Shown: positions 26,606 through 34,258, counted from the first letter of the stretch. The stretch: 64,000 bases of DNA from CAZLKN01 sp964560135 (GCA_964560135.1 CAZLKN010000005.1:47835-111834); one strand, 5' to 3'. Notes: a model not told the origin generated them from the letters alone. Program-made: numbers and translations.

Positions 26606-26646
26606 ACGGTTCGGGTGCCACAGCACAGGTGTGCCACCCGAACCGT
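26606..26646. promoter_or_regulatory. 12-base inverted repeat in divergent region, with GTGCCAC repeats
   Basis: Perfect arms ACGGTTCGGGTG (26606-26617) and its complement (26635-26646) enclose 17 bases that can form a second inner hairpin. The motif GTGCCAC occurs four times in this 225-base divergent region, at 26558, 26615, 26631 and 26675. This looks like an operator array or a structured leader for the SCP2 gene. Confidence 0.45.
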
Positions 26647-26727
26647 CCTACGACTTGCCGCTGCTCGAAACGCTGTGCCACCATCCCAGCGCACTCCAGG
26701 TGTCGAGCAGCAAGGAGGATCCTTCCG

Positions 26728-27114
26728 ATGGCCAAGTTCCTCAGCGAGGAGTGGGGCGAAGCGGTCCGCGAAGCACTCAACGGCAGCGACGCGGTCAAGA
26801 ACGCCACAAAGGGCGTCAACCTAACGATCCAACAGGTGGTGTCGGACGTCCCCGACCAGGGCGAGGTCCAGTACTGGACGAAGTTCCACGACGGCGACAT
26901 CGACGGCGGCATCGGTGAGGCGGCAGAAGCCGACGTGACGATCTCGCAGACCTACGAGACCGCCGCTTCCATGAACCGTGGAGAGCTCAACGCGCAGGCC
27001 GCCTTCATGCAGGGCAAGCTCAAGGTCACCGGCAACATGGGCAAGCTGCTTCAACACCAGGGGGCGATCCAGGCCCTAGGACCGGTGATCCAGCAGGTTC
27101 CCACCGACTATTGA
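26728..27114 (+). CDS. SCP2 sterol-binding domain protein
   Basis: 128-residue single-domain SCP2 protein. It begins KFLSEEWGEAVREALNGSD and has the domain core GEVQYWTKFHDGDIDGG, ADVTISQTYETAASMNRGEL and FMQGKLKVTGNMGKLLQ. SCP2 domains bind acyl-CoA, fatty acids or sterols in a hydrophobic tunnel. The ATG at 26728 has AAGGAGG 9 bases upstream, so the longer open frame is rejected. A convergent hairpin separates it from the NlpC/P60 gene. Confidence 0.9.
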   Translation: MAKFLSEEWGEAVREALNGSDAVKNATKGVNLTIQQVVSDVPDQGEVQYWTKFHDGDIDGGIGEAAEADVTISQTYETAASMNRGELNAQAAFMQGKLKVTGNMGKLLQHQGAIQALGPVIQQVPTDY

Positions 27115-27136
27115 TCCGTCAGATGTCCGGTGTTCG

Positions 27137-27160
27137 GAGCCCGGGGCGTGCCCCGGGCTC
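27137..27160. terminator. Bidirectional hairpin terminator
   Basis: Inverted repeat of GAGCCCGGGGC and its complement, arms 27137-27147 and 27150-27160, between the convergent SCP2 (ends 27114) and NlpC/P60 (ends 27170) genes. There is no T-run on either side, as is common in GC-rich actinobacteria. Probably shared by both genes. Confidence 0.55.
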
Positions 27161-27169
27161 CCGCCGGTT

Positions 27170-28276
27170 TCAGGGCCTGGCGGCCCCCGCGTAGTCGCTC
27201 CTGTGGATCGACCGGCGCCTCACCTGCTCGCCGCTCTGTGGCGCCTCGATCATGATCCCGTCGCCCTCGTAGAGCCCGACGTGATGGATCGGGTTGCCGA
27301 AGAAGAGCAGATCGCCGGGTTGGATCTGGTCGCGTGGCACCTTGGGCAGCCCCGCGTACTGCTGTCGCGACGAGCGCGGGATGCTCACGCCGGCCTGGGC
27401 CCACGCCCACTGGGTCAGACCCGAGCAGTCGTAGCAGTCCGGCCCGGTACCTCCCCAACAGTACGGAGTGCCCATCTGTGACCGTGCGGCCTCGATCGCC
27501 TTGGCGGCCTGGGGACGCGGCGCGTGAACGGGTGGAAGGTTCTCGGCGGGCTTCGCGGCGGGTGCGGCCTCCGCGGCCCGCGGAGGCTGCTGGGCACGCC
27601 TAGCCTCCTCGGCCGCGCGCCTCCTGGCCTCCTCGGCCGCCCGGCGGCGTGCCTCCTCCAGTTCCCGACGCCGCTGTTCCTCGAGGATCTGGGCGATGTC
27701 TCCCTCCACCTGGCCGAGGAGCGTCCGCTGGGTGCGGAGTTCGCGCTCGACGCTGACACGGAAATCCGCCAGCTGCTGTTCCTTCTGGATGGCCGCCTCC
27801 CGCAGATCGTCCACCTGGGTGGCCACGACCATCATCTCGTGGCGGGCTTTGTCGGTTTCGAAGATCAGATCGTTGTCGGCCATCATGACCGAGCCGGCCA
27901 GGACGCGGCCACGGGCCAGCTCGCCGAGACTCCGGGCGGACAGAAGCTGCTCGGCCCAGAACCCGGGACGCTTGTACAGATTGCGGACGCGCTGGCCGAG
28001 CAGGGCCTTGAGCTCGGTCCACCGGTCCTCCGCCGCCTGCAGATCGGACCGCACCTCGTCGAGCTTGGCTTCCAGCCTGCGCCGCTCGTCGGAGGCGTAG
28101 TTGTAGTCCTCCTGGGCCATCGACAGGCGCTCGCCCTGGCTCTCGATCTGGGCCTCCAGGCGGGCCGCCTCGCTCCGCTTCGCGTCGAGGTCGCCGCTCT
28201 GGCCGAAGGCCGGCGCGGTCGTACCGAGGCACAGGGCAAGGAGAATCGCTATGGGAGTGGTCTTGTGGCGCTTCAT
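27170..28276 (-). CDS. RipA-like NlpC/P60 peptidoglycan endopeptidase
   Basis: 368-residue secreted cell-wall hydrolase. Signal peptide (PIAILLALCLGTTAPAFGQ), a long coiled coil (about residues 28-225, ending in Arg/Glu/Ala-rich repeats), a Pro/Ala linker, then an NlpC/P60 domain. Catalytic Cys is in YDCSGLTQWAW and His in HHVGLYEGD. Twelve residues after that His is a Glu (IMIEAP), matching the Cys-His-Glu arrangement I recall for mycobacterial RipA. Coiled coil plus NlpC is the RipA/RipC plan for cleaving stem peptides during division. I saw no c-di-AMP riboswitch upstream. Confidence 0.9.
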   Translation of the reverse strand: MKRHKTTPIAILLALCLGTTAPAFGQSGDLDAKRSEAARLEAQIESQGERLSMAQEDYNYASDERRRLEAKLDEVRSDLQAAEDRWTELKALLGQRVRNLYKRPGFWAEQLLSARSLGELARGRVLAGSVMMADNDLIFETDKARHEMMVVATQVDDLREAAIQKEQQLADFRVSVERELRTQRTLLGQVEGDIAQILEEQRRRELEEARRRAAEEARRRAAEEARRAQQPPRAAEAAPAAKPAENLPPVHAPRPQAAKAIEAARSQMGTPYCWGGTGPDCYDCSGLTQWAWAQAGVSIPRSSRQQYAGLPKVPRDQIQPGDLLFFGNPIHHVGLYEGDGIMIEAPQSGEQVRRRSIHRSDYAGAARP

Positions 28277-28387
28277 CGTGCCCTTCAGATCGAAGCCAGG
28301 TCCACGATCCGGTGGGACCCGAGGCGGTGGAGCCCCTCCTTTGGTAGCCGACGACCGGGGGGCGGGTCAACCAACCATTCGTGCGCT

Positions 28388-28405
28388 TGTGAATCACATC
28401 TGTGA
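28388..28405. promoter_or_regulatory. Overlapping TGTGA palindromes, possible Crp-type operator
   Basis: Three half-sites TGTGA, TCACA and TGTGA in 18 bases form two overlapping palindromes, in the divergent region between the NlpC/P60 gene and the small membrane gene at 28467. Actinobacterial Crp/GlxR-type regulators use TGTGA-N6-TCACA. Spacing here is shorter, so the assignment is tentative. A leftward TTGACC / TACCAA pair with an 18-base spacer lies nearby and may be the NlpC promoter. Confidence 0.35.
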
Positions 28406-28466
28406 AACCTTCACCCGTCCTTGCGGGTCTGTCACGGCACGCAACCAACGACAAGGAGGTGCACGG

Positions 28467-28799
28467 ATGTACGAGTTCGCGGTCCTGCTCCTGGCGGGTC
28501 TCGTGACCGCCAAGCTGGTGGATCTCGTCCGCCACGCGACGAAGGACGTCCCGAAGGCGGGGAGCCTCCTCATCGCCGCGGCGGTGGGCATCGGGCTGGC
28601 GTACCTGCTCGACTTCTCGATCTTCGCCGCGTGGGGTGTCGGGGTGCGCGCCGAGACCATCGGCGTGATCGTCACCGGCCTCGTGCTCGCCGGCGTCGCC
28701 GGTGTCTGGCACGAGGCCATCGAGCTGATGCGCGAACGGGCGCACCGCTACCACGGCGAAGCCACCGAGATCGAAGCGAGGCTGCGTTCGGCCGCCTGA
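28467..28799 (+). CDS. Small membrane protein, unknown function
   Basis: 110 residues with three or so hydrophobic segments (FAVLLLAGLVTAKLVDLV, GSLLIAAAVGIGLAYLLDF, TIGVIVTGLVLAGVAGVW) and a charged C-terminal helix (EAIELMRERAHRYHGEATEI). AAGGAGGTG sits 6 bases before the ATG at 28467, which settles the start over the longer open frame. Followed by a strong hairpin. Not recognised. Confidence 0.75.
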   Translation: MYEFAVLLLAGLVTAKLVDLVRHATKDVPKAGSLLIAAAVGIGLAYLLDFSIFAAWGVGVRAETIGVIVTGLVLAGVAGVWHEAIELMRERAHRYHGEATEIEARLRSAA

Positions 28800-28821
28800 A
28801 ACCAGGCACGAACCTCGGATC

Positions 28822-28847
28822 GCAGGGAGGCCAAGCGGCCTCCCTGC
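28822..28847 (+). terminator. Hairpin terminator after the small membrane gene
   Basis: Perfect 11-base arms (GCAGGGAGGCC and complement) with the loop AAGC, 22 bases after the stop at 28799 and before the next rightward gene at 28896. No U-tract. Position and stem strength suit intrinsic termination. Confidence 0.6.
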
Positions 28848-28895
28848 ACCGCGTTCTGGCCCCCTGCCTTCCACCGGAGGGGGATACTGACATCG

Positions 28896-29147
28896 ATGGC
28901 GAACTGCCTCTACTGCGGCGTTCTGGCCACCGACCCCGGCAAGGGGCCTTCGCGTTGGGCGCGTGCCGTGGTCGCCGGCGAACAGGTTCTCGTGTGCCCC
29001 GACTGCCAACAGCGCAGGCCCGACTGGACCGAGGCCGCCGAAGCCTGCCCCGACTGTGGATCGAAGCGGTTGATGAAGGCGCTCGGGGACCGGGTCTGCC
29101 GGGCCTGCGGGCACCAGTGGAGTGACGACGAATTCGAACTCCCCTGA
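28896..29147 (+). CDS. Zinc-ribbon protein
   Basis: 83 residues with four CxxC pairs at residues 4/7, 34/37, 51/54 and 68/71, enough for two zinc ribbons. The ending VCRACGHQWSDDEFELP resembles rubredoxin-like or transcription-factor zinc knuckles. No catalytic or helicase motif. GGAGGGGG lies upstream of the ATG at 28896. It converges on groEL across a 34-base perfect palindrome. The role may be nucleic-acid or protein binding. Confidence 0.75.
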   Translation: MANCLYCGVLATDPGKGPSRWARAVVAGEQVLVCPDCQQRRPDWTEAAEACPDCGSKRLMKALGDRVCRACGHQWSDDEFELP

Positions 29148-29150
29148 AAC

Positions 29151-29184
29151 CGCGGATGGCCCGGGGATCCCCGGGCCATCCGCG
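29151..29184. terminator. Perfect 34-base palindrome, bidirectional terminator
   Basis: A flawless inverted repeat starting 3 bases after the zinc-ribbon stop and ending 21 bases before the groEL stop. The transcript from either strand folds into a 16-base-pair GC-rich stem. On the plus strand it is followed by a T/C-rich tract (ACTTCTTCCTCTT). This is the clearest terminator in the window and serves both convergent units. Confidence 0.8.
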
Positions 29185-29205
29185 AAACTTCTTCCTCTTG
29201 CTCGG

Positions 29206-30828
29206 CTAGTGCATGTGGCCGTGGCCGTGGGCGTCCTCCGCCTCCTCGTCCTCCTGCTTCTCGACCACCAGCACCTCGGTGGTGAGCAGCAACGCGGCGA
29301 TCGAAGCCGCGTTCTGGAGGGCCGAACGGGTCACCTTCAGCGGGTCGACCACTCCTGCCTTGAACATGTCCGCGAAGTCGCCGGTGGCGGCGTTGAAGCC
29401 TTCGCTGCCCTTGGCCGACCGGACCTTCTCCACGATGATCGAGCCCTCGTGACCGGCGTTGTTCGCGATCCACCGGAGCGGCTCGCTGAGCGAACGCCGG
29501 ACCAGCTCGGCCCCCGTCCGCACGTCGTCCTCGAGGGACTCGGCTGCGGTCGTGACGGCCTTCTCGGCCCGGAGCAGCGCCACGCCCCCACCAGGGACGA
29601 TGCCCTCCTCGACCGCGGCCCGGGTCGCGGACAGCGCGTCCTCGATCCGGTGCTTCTTCTCCTTGAGCTCGACCTCGGTGGCCGCGCCGACCTTGATCAC
29701 AGCCACACCGCCGGACAGCTTCGCCAGCCGCTCCTGCAGCTTCTCGCGATCCCATTCGGAGTCGGTGCGGTCGATCTCGGCACGGATCTGGTTGATCCGG
29801 CCCTTGATGTCGCCGGAACTCCCGGAACCCTCGACGATGGTCGTGTCGTCCTTGGTGATCACGACCTTGCGGGCCCGGCCGAGCATGTCCACATCGACGC
29901 TCTCGAGCTTGATCCCGAGCTCCTCAGAGACGACCTGGCCCCCGGTGAGGACCGCCATGTCCTCGAGCATCGCCTTCCGGCGATCCCCGAAGCCCGGCGC
30001 CTTCACGGCAGCTGCCTGCAGGGTGCCGCGCAGCTTGTTCACGACCAGGGTCGCCAGCGCCTCCCCCTCCACGTCCTCGGCGACGATCAGGAGGGGCTTG
30101 CCCGCCTGGACCACGCGCTCGAGCAACGGCAGGAGGTCCTGCACGGCCGAGATCTTCTTGTTCGCCAGCAGGATCAGCGGGTCGTCGAGGACGGCCTCCA
30201 TCCGATCCGGGTCGGTCACGAAGTGCGGCGAGATGTAGCCGCGGTCGAACTGAAGCCCCTCGACGGTCTCGAGCTCGAGCCCGAAGGTCTGGGACTCCTC
30301 CACGGTGATGACGCCGTCCTTGCCGACGACGTCCATAGCCTGGGCGATCATGTCGCCGATCTCGGGGTCGGCTGCGGAGATCGCCGCCACCTGGGCGATG
30401 TCCTCCTTGGAGGAGACGTCCTTGGCCTGCTTGCGCAGCGCCTCCACAGCCGCGATGACACCCTTCTCGATCCCGCGCCGAAGCGCCATCGGGTTCGCGC
30501 CCGCGGCCACGTTCCTCGTGCCCTCGTGCACCATGGCCTGGGCGAGGACGGTTGCGGTGGTGGTCCCGTCACCGGCGACATCGTTGGTCTTCGACGCCAC
30601 CTCCTTGGCGAGCTGGGCCCCCAGATTCTCGAAGGGATCCTCGAGGTCGACCTCCTTGGCGATGGTCACACCATCGTTGGTGATGGTCGGCGGGCCCCAC
30701 TTCTTCTCGAGAACGACATTGCGTCCCTTGGGCCCGAGGGTGATCCGGACGGCGTTCGCCAGCCGGTCGACCCCGGCCTCGAGGGACTTCCGGGCGTCCT
30801 CTCGGTACCTCACGATCTTGCTCGGCAT
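29206..30828 (-). CDS. groEL: Chaperonin GroEL (GroEL1 type)
   Basis: 540-residue 60 kDa chaperonin that forms double seven-fold rings and folds proteins with GroES and ATP. LGPKGRNVVLEKKWGPPTIT, GDGTTTATVLAQAM and VEEGIVPGGGVALL are canonical. The C-terminus ends EDAHGHGHMH instead of the Gly-Met repeats of E. coli GroEL; a His-rich tail marks the actinobacterial GroEL1 copy that sits beside groES. A second groEL with a GGM tail is expected elsewhere in such genomes. Downstream of groES, separated by a 64-base spacer holding a strong hairpin. Confidence 0.97.
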   Translation of the reverse strand: MPSKIVRYREDARKSLEAGVDRLANAVRITLGPKGRNVVLEKKWGPPTITNDGVTIAKEVDLEDPFENLGAQLAKEVASKTNDVAGDGTTTATVLAQAMVHEGTRNVAAGANPMALRRGIEKGVIAAVEALRKQAKDVSSKEDIAQVAAISAADPEIGDMIAQAMDVVGKDGVITVEESQTFGLELETVEGLQFDRGYISPHFVTDPDRMEAVLDDPLILLANKKISAVQDLLPLLERVVQAGKPLLIVAEDVEGEALATLVVNKLRGTLQAAAVKAPGFGDRRKAMLEDMAVLTGGQVVSEELGIKLESVDVDMLGRARKVVITKDDTTIVEGSGSSGDIKGRINQIRAEIDRTDSEWDREKLQERLAKLSGGVAVIKVGAATEVELKEKKHRIEDALSATRAAVEEGIVPGGGVALLRAEKAVTTAAESLEDDVRTGAELVRRSLSEPLRWIANNAGHEGSIIVEKVRSAKGSEGFNAATGDFADMFKAGVVDPLKVTRSALQNAASIAALLLTTEVLVVEKQEDEEAEDAHGHGHMH

Positions 30829-30867
30829 TCGTTTCAGCCCCCTACTGGTGGATGTGTCGGATCTGCG

Positions 30868-30888
30868 GGGCGCGGCGGCGCCGCGCCC
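30868..30888 (-). promoter_or_regulatory. Intercistronic groES-groEL hairpin
   Basis: Perfect 9-base arms GGGCGCGGC and complement with a GGC loop, 5 bases after the groES stop. It could attenuate or stabilise: groESL mRNA of Mycobacterium tuberculosis is reported to be cleaved between the two genes, and a hairpin here could set unequal groES and groEL levels. Effect inferred, structure seen. Confidence 0.5.
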
Positions 30889-30892
30889 GCCA

Positions 30893-31201
30893 CTACCGCT
30901 CGATCTTCGCGAGGACGTCCCGGGCCGAAACCACGAGCAGCTCCTCGGCCTCGATCTTGACCTCCGTGCCCGCGTACTTCGAGTACAGAACCCGGTCGCC
31001 TGCCTTGACGTCCACGGCGATACGGTTGCCGTTGTCGTCGAAGCGCCCGGGGCCGACGGCGAGCACCTCGCCTTCCTGGGGCTTCTCCTTGGCCGTGTCC
31101 GGGATCACCAGACCGGACGCCGTGACCTCTTCCGCCTCCAGCGGACGGATCACGATGCGGTCCTCGAGCGGCACGATGTTCGTCTTGGTCTTCGTCGCCA
31201 C
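30893..31201 (-). CDS. groES: Co-chaperonin GroES
   Basis: 102-residue 10 kDa lid of the GroEL chamber. VPLEDRIVIRPLEAEEVTAS and the mobile-loop phrase SGLVIPDTAKEKPQEGEV are typical, as is VLYSKYAGTEVKIEAEELL. Slightly longer than usual at the N-terminus (MATKTKTNI). The GTG at 31201 is the start, with AAGGAGGG 9 bases upstream. Controlled by the CIRCE-overlapped promoter. Confidence 0.96.
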   Translation of the reverse strand: MATKTKTNIVPLEDRIVIRPLEAEEVTASGLVIPDTAKEKPQEGEVLAVGPGRFDDNGNRIAVDVKAGDRVLYSKYAGTEVKIEAEELLVVSARDVLAKIER

Positions 31202-31247
31202 GAGTTCATCCCTCCTTATAGGTTTGACCTGCGAAAACCGGTACTGG

Positions 31248-31274
31248 TTAGCACTCTAAAGAGCCGAGTGCCAA
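31248..31274. promoter_or_regulatory. CIRCE operator (HrcA binding site)
   Basis: TTAGCACTC, 9 bases, then GAGTGCCAA. It differs from the consensus TTAGCACTC-N9-GAGTGCTAA at a single position. It lies 47 bases upstream of groES and overlaps both promoter boxes, the usual arrangement for HrcA repression released by heat. Confidence 0.95.
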
Positions 31275-31282
31275 GACGTCAA
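31253..31282 (-). promoter_or_regulatory. groESL promoter
   Basis: Minus-strand TTGACG at 31277-31282 and TAGAGT at 31253-31258, spacer 18 bases. CIRCE covers the -10 box and most of the spacer. Sigma-70 type housekeeping promoter for groES-groEL. Confidence 0.75.
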
Positions 31283-31336
31283 CCCGGCGTACGGGACCTG
31301 GGGATCGGCAGGGCGTGGGAGACATGGCCACAACGG

Positions 31337-31367
31337 CCGCGGCGCCCCCTGGGAGGGAGCGCCGCGG
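31337..31367. terminator. Hairpin downstream of tsaD
   Basis: Nine-base arms CCGCGGCGC (31337-31345) and complement (31359-31367) with a 13-base loop that can pair further. It lies in the 200 bases between the tsaD stop and the groESL promoter, so it is placed to end the long leftward supercluster before groES. No U-tract. Confidence 0.45.
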
Positions 31368-31474
31368 TGGAGGGGTGCGCCTGCATGTGGAGAATCGGCT
31401 CCTGGTGCGCGGGGATTAGGGTTCGGGGAGAGGATGTTCCGGACATCTCGGCGGGTATCGGCTGAAAGGACCGT

Positions 31475-32509
31475 CTAGACGGTGCCCGGAAGGGGCAGCG
31501 AGGGGTCCGCGGAGGCATCGAAGGGCGTGATCTCTCCCTGGGAGAGCCGGAAATGTCCGGCTGCCGCGATCATCGCCCCGTTGTCCACGCACAGCCGGCG
31601 CTCGGGAACCAGGAGCCGAATCCCCCGTTCGGTCGCCGCCTCACCGAGCCGCTCCCGCAGGCGCGTGTTCGCAGCGACGCCGCCTCCGAGAACGATCGTG
31701 CGAAATGCGCCCTCTTCCGCCGCGCGGAGCGTCTTGGTCACCTGCACGTCGACGAGCGCCTCCTGGAAGGATGCGGCCACGTCGGCCTTCGACACCTTCT
31801 CCCCCGCCCGCTCCACCTTCTGCACGTGGCGCACGACGGCGGTCTTGAGCCCGGAGAAGCTGAAGTCGAGGCCCTGGCGCAGCATCGCCCGCGGGAACCC
31901 GATCGCGGTGGCATCGCCGCGGCGGGCGAGCCGGTCGATCGCCGGGCCCCCGGGAAAGCCCAGGCCGAGGAAGCGTGCGATCTTGTCGAACGCCTCGCCG
32001 GCGGCGTCGTCCACGGTCCGGCCGAGGATCTCGTAGGCCCCCTGCTCCCGCACACCCAGCAGCGAGGTATGCCCACCCGAGACCACCAGGGCGACGTAGG
32101 GCGGCTCGAGCTCCGGGGACTCGAGCATCGCCGCGAAGACGTGACCGTCGAGGTGGTTGACGCCGGAGAAGGGCACGTCGAGAGCCGAGGCCATCGCCTT
32201 GCCGGTCGCGAACCCGGCGAGCAGTGCGCCGATCAGGCCCGGTCCCCGTGTGGCGGCCACGGCATCGATCTCCGCAAAGCGCACCCCGGCCTCACGCATC
32301 GCCTGGTCCACGACGTAGGGCATGCGCTCGACGTGCGCCCGCGCGGCGATCTCCGGCACGACACCCCCGTATGGCGAGTGCAGCGTGGTCTGCGAGGCGA
32401 TCACGTTGGACAGGACGTGGACGCCGCCGCGCACGACCGCCACAGCGGTTTCGTCACAGGACGTCTCGATCCCGAGGACGAGGCTGTCGGGGCCGACGAG
32501 GGCACTCAT
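31475..32509 (-). CDS. tsaD: tRNA N6-threonylcarbamoyltransferase TsaD
   Basis: 344-residue catalytic subunit that moves threonylcarbamoyl to A37 of ANN-decoding tRNAs. GIETSCDETAVAVV, YGGVVPEIAARAHVE, NHLDGHVFA, VSGGHTSL and LGGGVAANTRLRER are the family motifs of this ASKHA-fold enzyme. The open frame runs far upstream, but the ATG at 32509 overlaps the rimI stop as ATGA and gives the proper start. It ends the tsaE-tsaB-rimI-tsaD unit. Usual length. Confidence 0.96.
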   Translation of the reverse strand: MSALVGPDSLVLGIETSCDETAVAVVRGGVHVLSNVIASQTTLHSPYGGVVPEIAARAHVERMPYVVDQAMREAGVRFAEIDAVAATRGPGLIGALLAGFATGKAMASALDVPFSGVNHLDGHVFAAMLESPELEPPYVALVVSGGHTSLLGVREQGAYEILGRTVDDAAGEAFDKIARFLGLGFPGGPAIDRLARRGDATAIGFPRAMLRQGLDFSFSGLKTAVVRHVQKVERAGEKVSKADVAASFQEALVDVQVTKTLRAAEEGAFRTIVLGGGVAANTRLRERLGEAATERGIRLLVPERRLCVDNGAMIAAAGHFRLSQGEITPFDASADPSLPLPGTV

Positions 32510-33054
32510 CCGTCCGCCACCTCCTCGAGGCGTCGCAGCCGGGTACGGAGCTGCTCGAGCCTGCGGCCGTATTCCGCGCTCCAGACCCCGTCCGCCCACA
32601 TGATGTAGGCATCCTCGCCCGTCTCGACGTAATAGCCGCGCCGGATCCCCACCGTCTGGAAGCCGAACGCCCGGTACATCGCCTGGGCTCCCATGTTGGC
32701 CCGCCGGACCTCCAACGTGACGGCGCGTGCTCCACGGGCGCGTGCCTCGTCCATCACGGTCAGCATCAGGCGGGTACCGACGTGCATGCGGTGGTGGTCG
32801 GGATCCACGGCGATGTTGGTGATGTGTCCCTCGTCGCCGAGGAGCATGATCCCCGCGTACCCCACCACCCGGCCGTGGAAGCGGGCCACGAAGTACGCGC
32901 GGGAGCCGCGCTGCGCGAGCTCGGACAGGAACAGCCCCGCCGACCACGGCCGCGGATACACCCGTTGCTCGATCCGCAGGACCGAGGGGATGTGCCGCCG
33001 GCGCATCTGCCCGATCTGCACGTCGAGGAGGCGTGAAGAGCGCTCGGTGACCAT
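32506..33054 (-). CDS. rimI: Ribosomal-protein-alanine N-acetyltransferase RimI
   Basis: 182-residue GNAT acetyltransferase. IEQRVYPRPWSAGLF at the acceptor side, GYAGIMLLGDEGHITNIAVDP, and a coenzyme A loop HHRMHVGTRLM where many relatives have Q/RxxGxG/A, then NMGAQAMYRAFGF. About 20 residues longer than E. coli RimI at the N-terminus and 20 or so at the C-terminus (RRLEQLRTRLRRLEEV). The family acetylates N-termini, in E. coli that of S18. Located between tsaB and tsaD, overlapping both. Confidence 0.9.
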   Translation of the reverse strand: MVTERSSRLLDVQIGQMRRRHIPSVLRIEQRVYPRPWSAGLFLSELAQRGSRAYFVARFHGRVVGYAGIMLLGDEGHITNIAVDPDHHRMHVGTRLMLTVMDEARARGARAVTLEVRRANMGAQAMYRAFGFQTVGIRRGYYVETGEDAYIMWADGVWSAEYGRRLEQLRTRLRRLEEVADG

Positions 33055-33755
33055 CACAATCTCCCCAGCCGCTCCCAGGTGATCTCCGCGTCGGAGCGCC
33101 GGATGTACAGAGGCCGGACGTCCACCAGCCGGTCCGACTCCTCGCGCATCAGGCGTTGGACGGCGAGTTCGGTGAGCGGTACGGCGGTCGGCGTCGAGTC
33201 GGCAACCCCGGCGATCTCGACGCGTTGCCCGAGGTCGTCGAAGATGGAGCGGTACAGGTGGGGGCCGTTGCCCACGGCGAGCACCTGCTCCCCGCGGGCC
33301 TCGATCTCGTTCACGCAGTGCTCCGCGGTGGCGCAGCGAAAGTCGGTGAGGCGCTGCACCCCTCCGGGGACAGGACGGTAGAAGGCCCAGAACACCTCGT
33401 TGCGCCGGGCGTCGATGCAGGCGCAGATCGTCCGGCGGGAATGGCGGACGCCGTACGCCAGCACGTCCAGCGAGGCCAGACCCACCATCGAGATCGACAG
33501 CGTCTGGGCGAGCGCCTTCGCCGTGGCCACGCCGACCCGCAGCCCGGTGAAGAGGCCCGGTCCGAACCCCACCGCCACACCGGCGAGCCGTCGCCACTCC
33601 AGGCCGGTGTCGTGAAGCAGCCGCTCGATGGCGGGGATGAGCACCTGGTCCTGGCTCAATCCCCGACCGATCTGGTAGGCGCCCACGACCTCGGTCGCCG
33701 TGCCGATCGCCACGGAGGCGTGCTGGGTGGAGGTCTCGATGCCGAGGACGAGCAT
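33054..33755 (-). CDS. tsaB: tRNA t6A dimerisation protein TsaB
   Basis: 233-residue ASKHA-fold protein that scaffolds TsaD and TsaE. GIETSTQHASVAIG near the N-terminus and GFGPGLFTGLRVGVATAKAL are the hallmark motifs; CIDARRNEVFWAFY follows. Stop and start overlap as TGATG with rimI on one side and tsaE on the other, so the four genes are translated as a unit. Confidence 0.95.
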   Translation of the reverse strand: MLVLGIETSTQHASVAIGTATEVVGAYQIGRGLSQDQVLIPAIERLLHDTGLEWRRLAGVAVGFGPGLFTGLRVGVATAKALAQTLSISMVGLASLDVLAYGVRHSRRTICACIDARRNEVFWAFYRPVPGGVQRLTDFRCATAEHCVNEIEARGEQVLAVGNGPHLYRSIFDDLGQRVEIAGVADSTPTAVPLTELAVQRLMREESDRLVDVRPLYIRRSDAEITWERLGRL

Positions 33756-34258
33756 CAGCCCTCACCCACTCCCCAGTCACGGACGGAGTCGCTCAGCTCA
33801 CGCATCCGCTCACGCCACCGCCCGAAGGGGCTCAATGAGATCGTCCGGGCATCGTCGTCGTCGTCGTGCCAGGCGAACTCCAACTCCAGGTAGTCGTCGG
33901 CCACGACGGGGAACGCCTTCTCGCCCCACTCGATCGCCGCCACCCGCGGGGGGCCGAGCATCTCCTGGAGGCCCAGTTCGAGCACCTCGTGGGGGCCCGA
34001 GCACCGGAAGAGATCCACGTGCAGGAGCGGGTACCGGCCCCCCTCGTACTCGTGGACGAGCACGTATGAGGGTGACGACGGCTGACCGGGCACCTCCAGG
34101 CCGCGCGCAAAGCCCCGGACGAAGGTGGTCTTGCCCGTGCCGAGGTCGCCGGTGAGCAGGAGGACCTCGCCGGGCAGCACGAGCTTCCCGACCTTCTCGC
34201 CCAGGGCCTCCGTCTCGTCCGCCGAGCGCGTTCGGACGGCCAGGAACGGCACACGCAT
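33755..34258 (-). CDS. tsaE: tRNA t6A ATPase TsaE
   Basis: 167-residue P-loop ATPase that drives the t6A cycle. RSADETEALGEKVG leads to Walker A GDLGTGKTTF, then QPSSPSYVLVHEYEG, HVDLFRCSGPHE and AAIEWGEKAF. An acidic run (WHDDDDDART) and a charged C-terminal helix extend the standard length slightly. First gene of the t6A unit; it starts 45 bases past the glycosylase stop. Confidence 0.95.
   Translation of the reverse strand: MRVPFLAVRTRSADETEALGEKVGKLVLPGEVLLLTGDLGTGKTTFVRGFARGLEVPGQPSSPSYVLVHEYEGGRYPLLHVDLFRCSGPHEVLELGLQEMLGPPRVAAIEWGEKAFPVVADDYLELEFAWHDDDDDARTISLSPFGRWRERMRELSDSVRDWGVGEG

Noticed and set aside
28277..28466. c-di-AMP (ydaO) riboswitch upstream of the RipA-like gene
   Set aside because: Expected from other actinobacteria, but I found neither the conserved core motifs nor a suitable terminator in the 190-base leader.
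31475..32947. N-terminally extended reading of tsaD, and similar extensions of tsaB/rimI, alr, glmM, map and rplB
   Set aside because: Family alignment and stop/start overlaps with the neighbour place the true starts downstream; the extensions overlap conserved parts of other genes.
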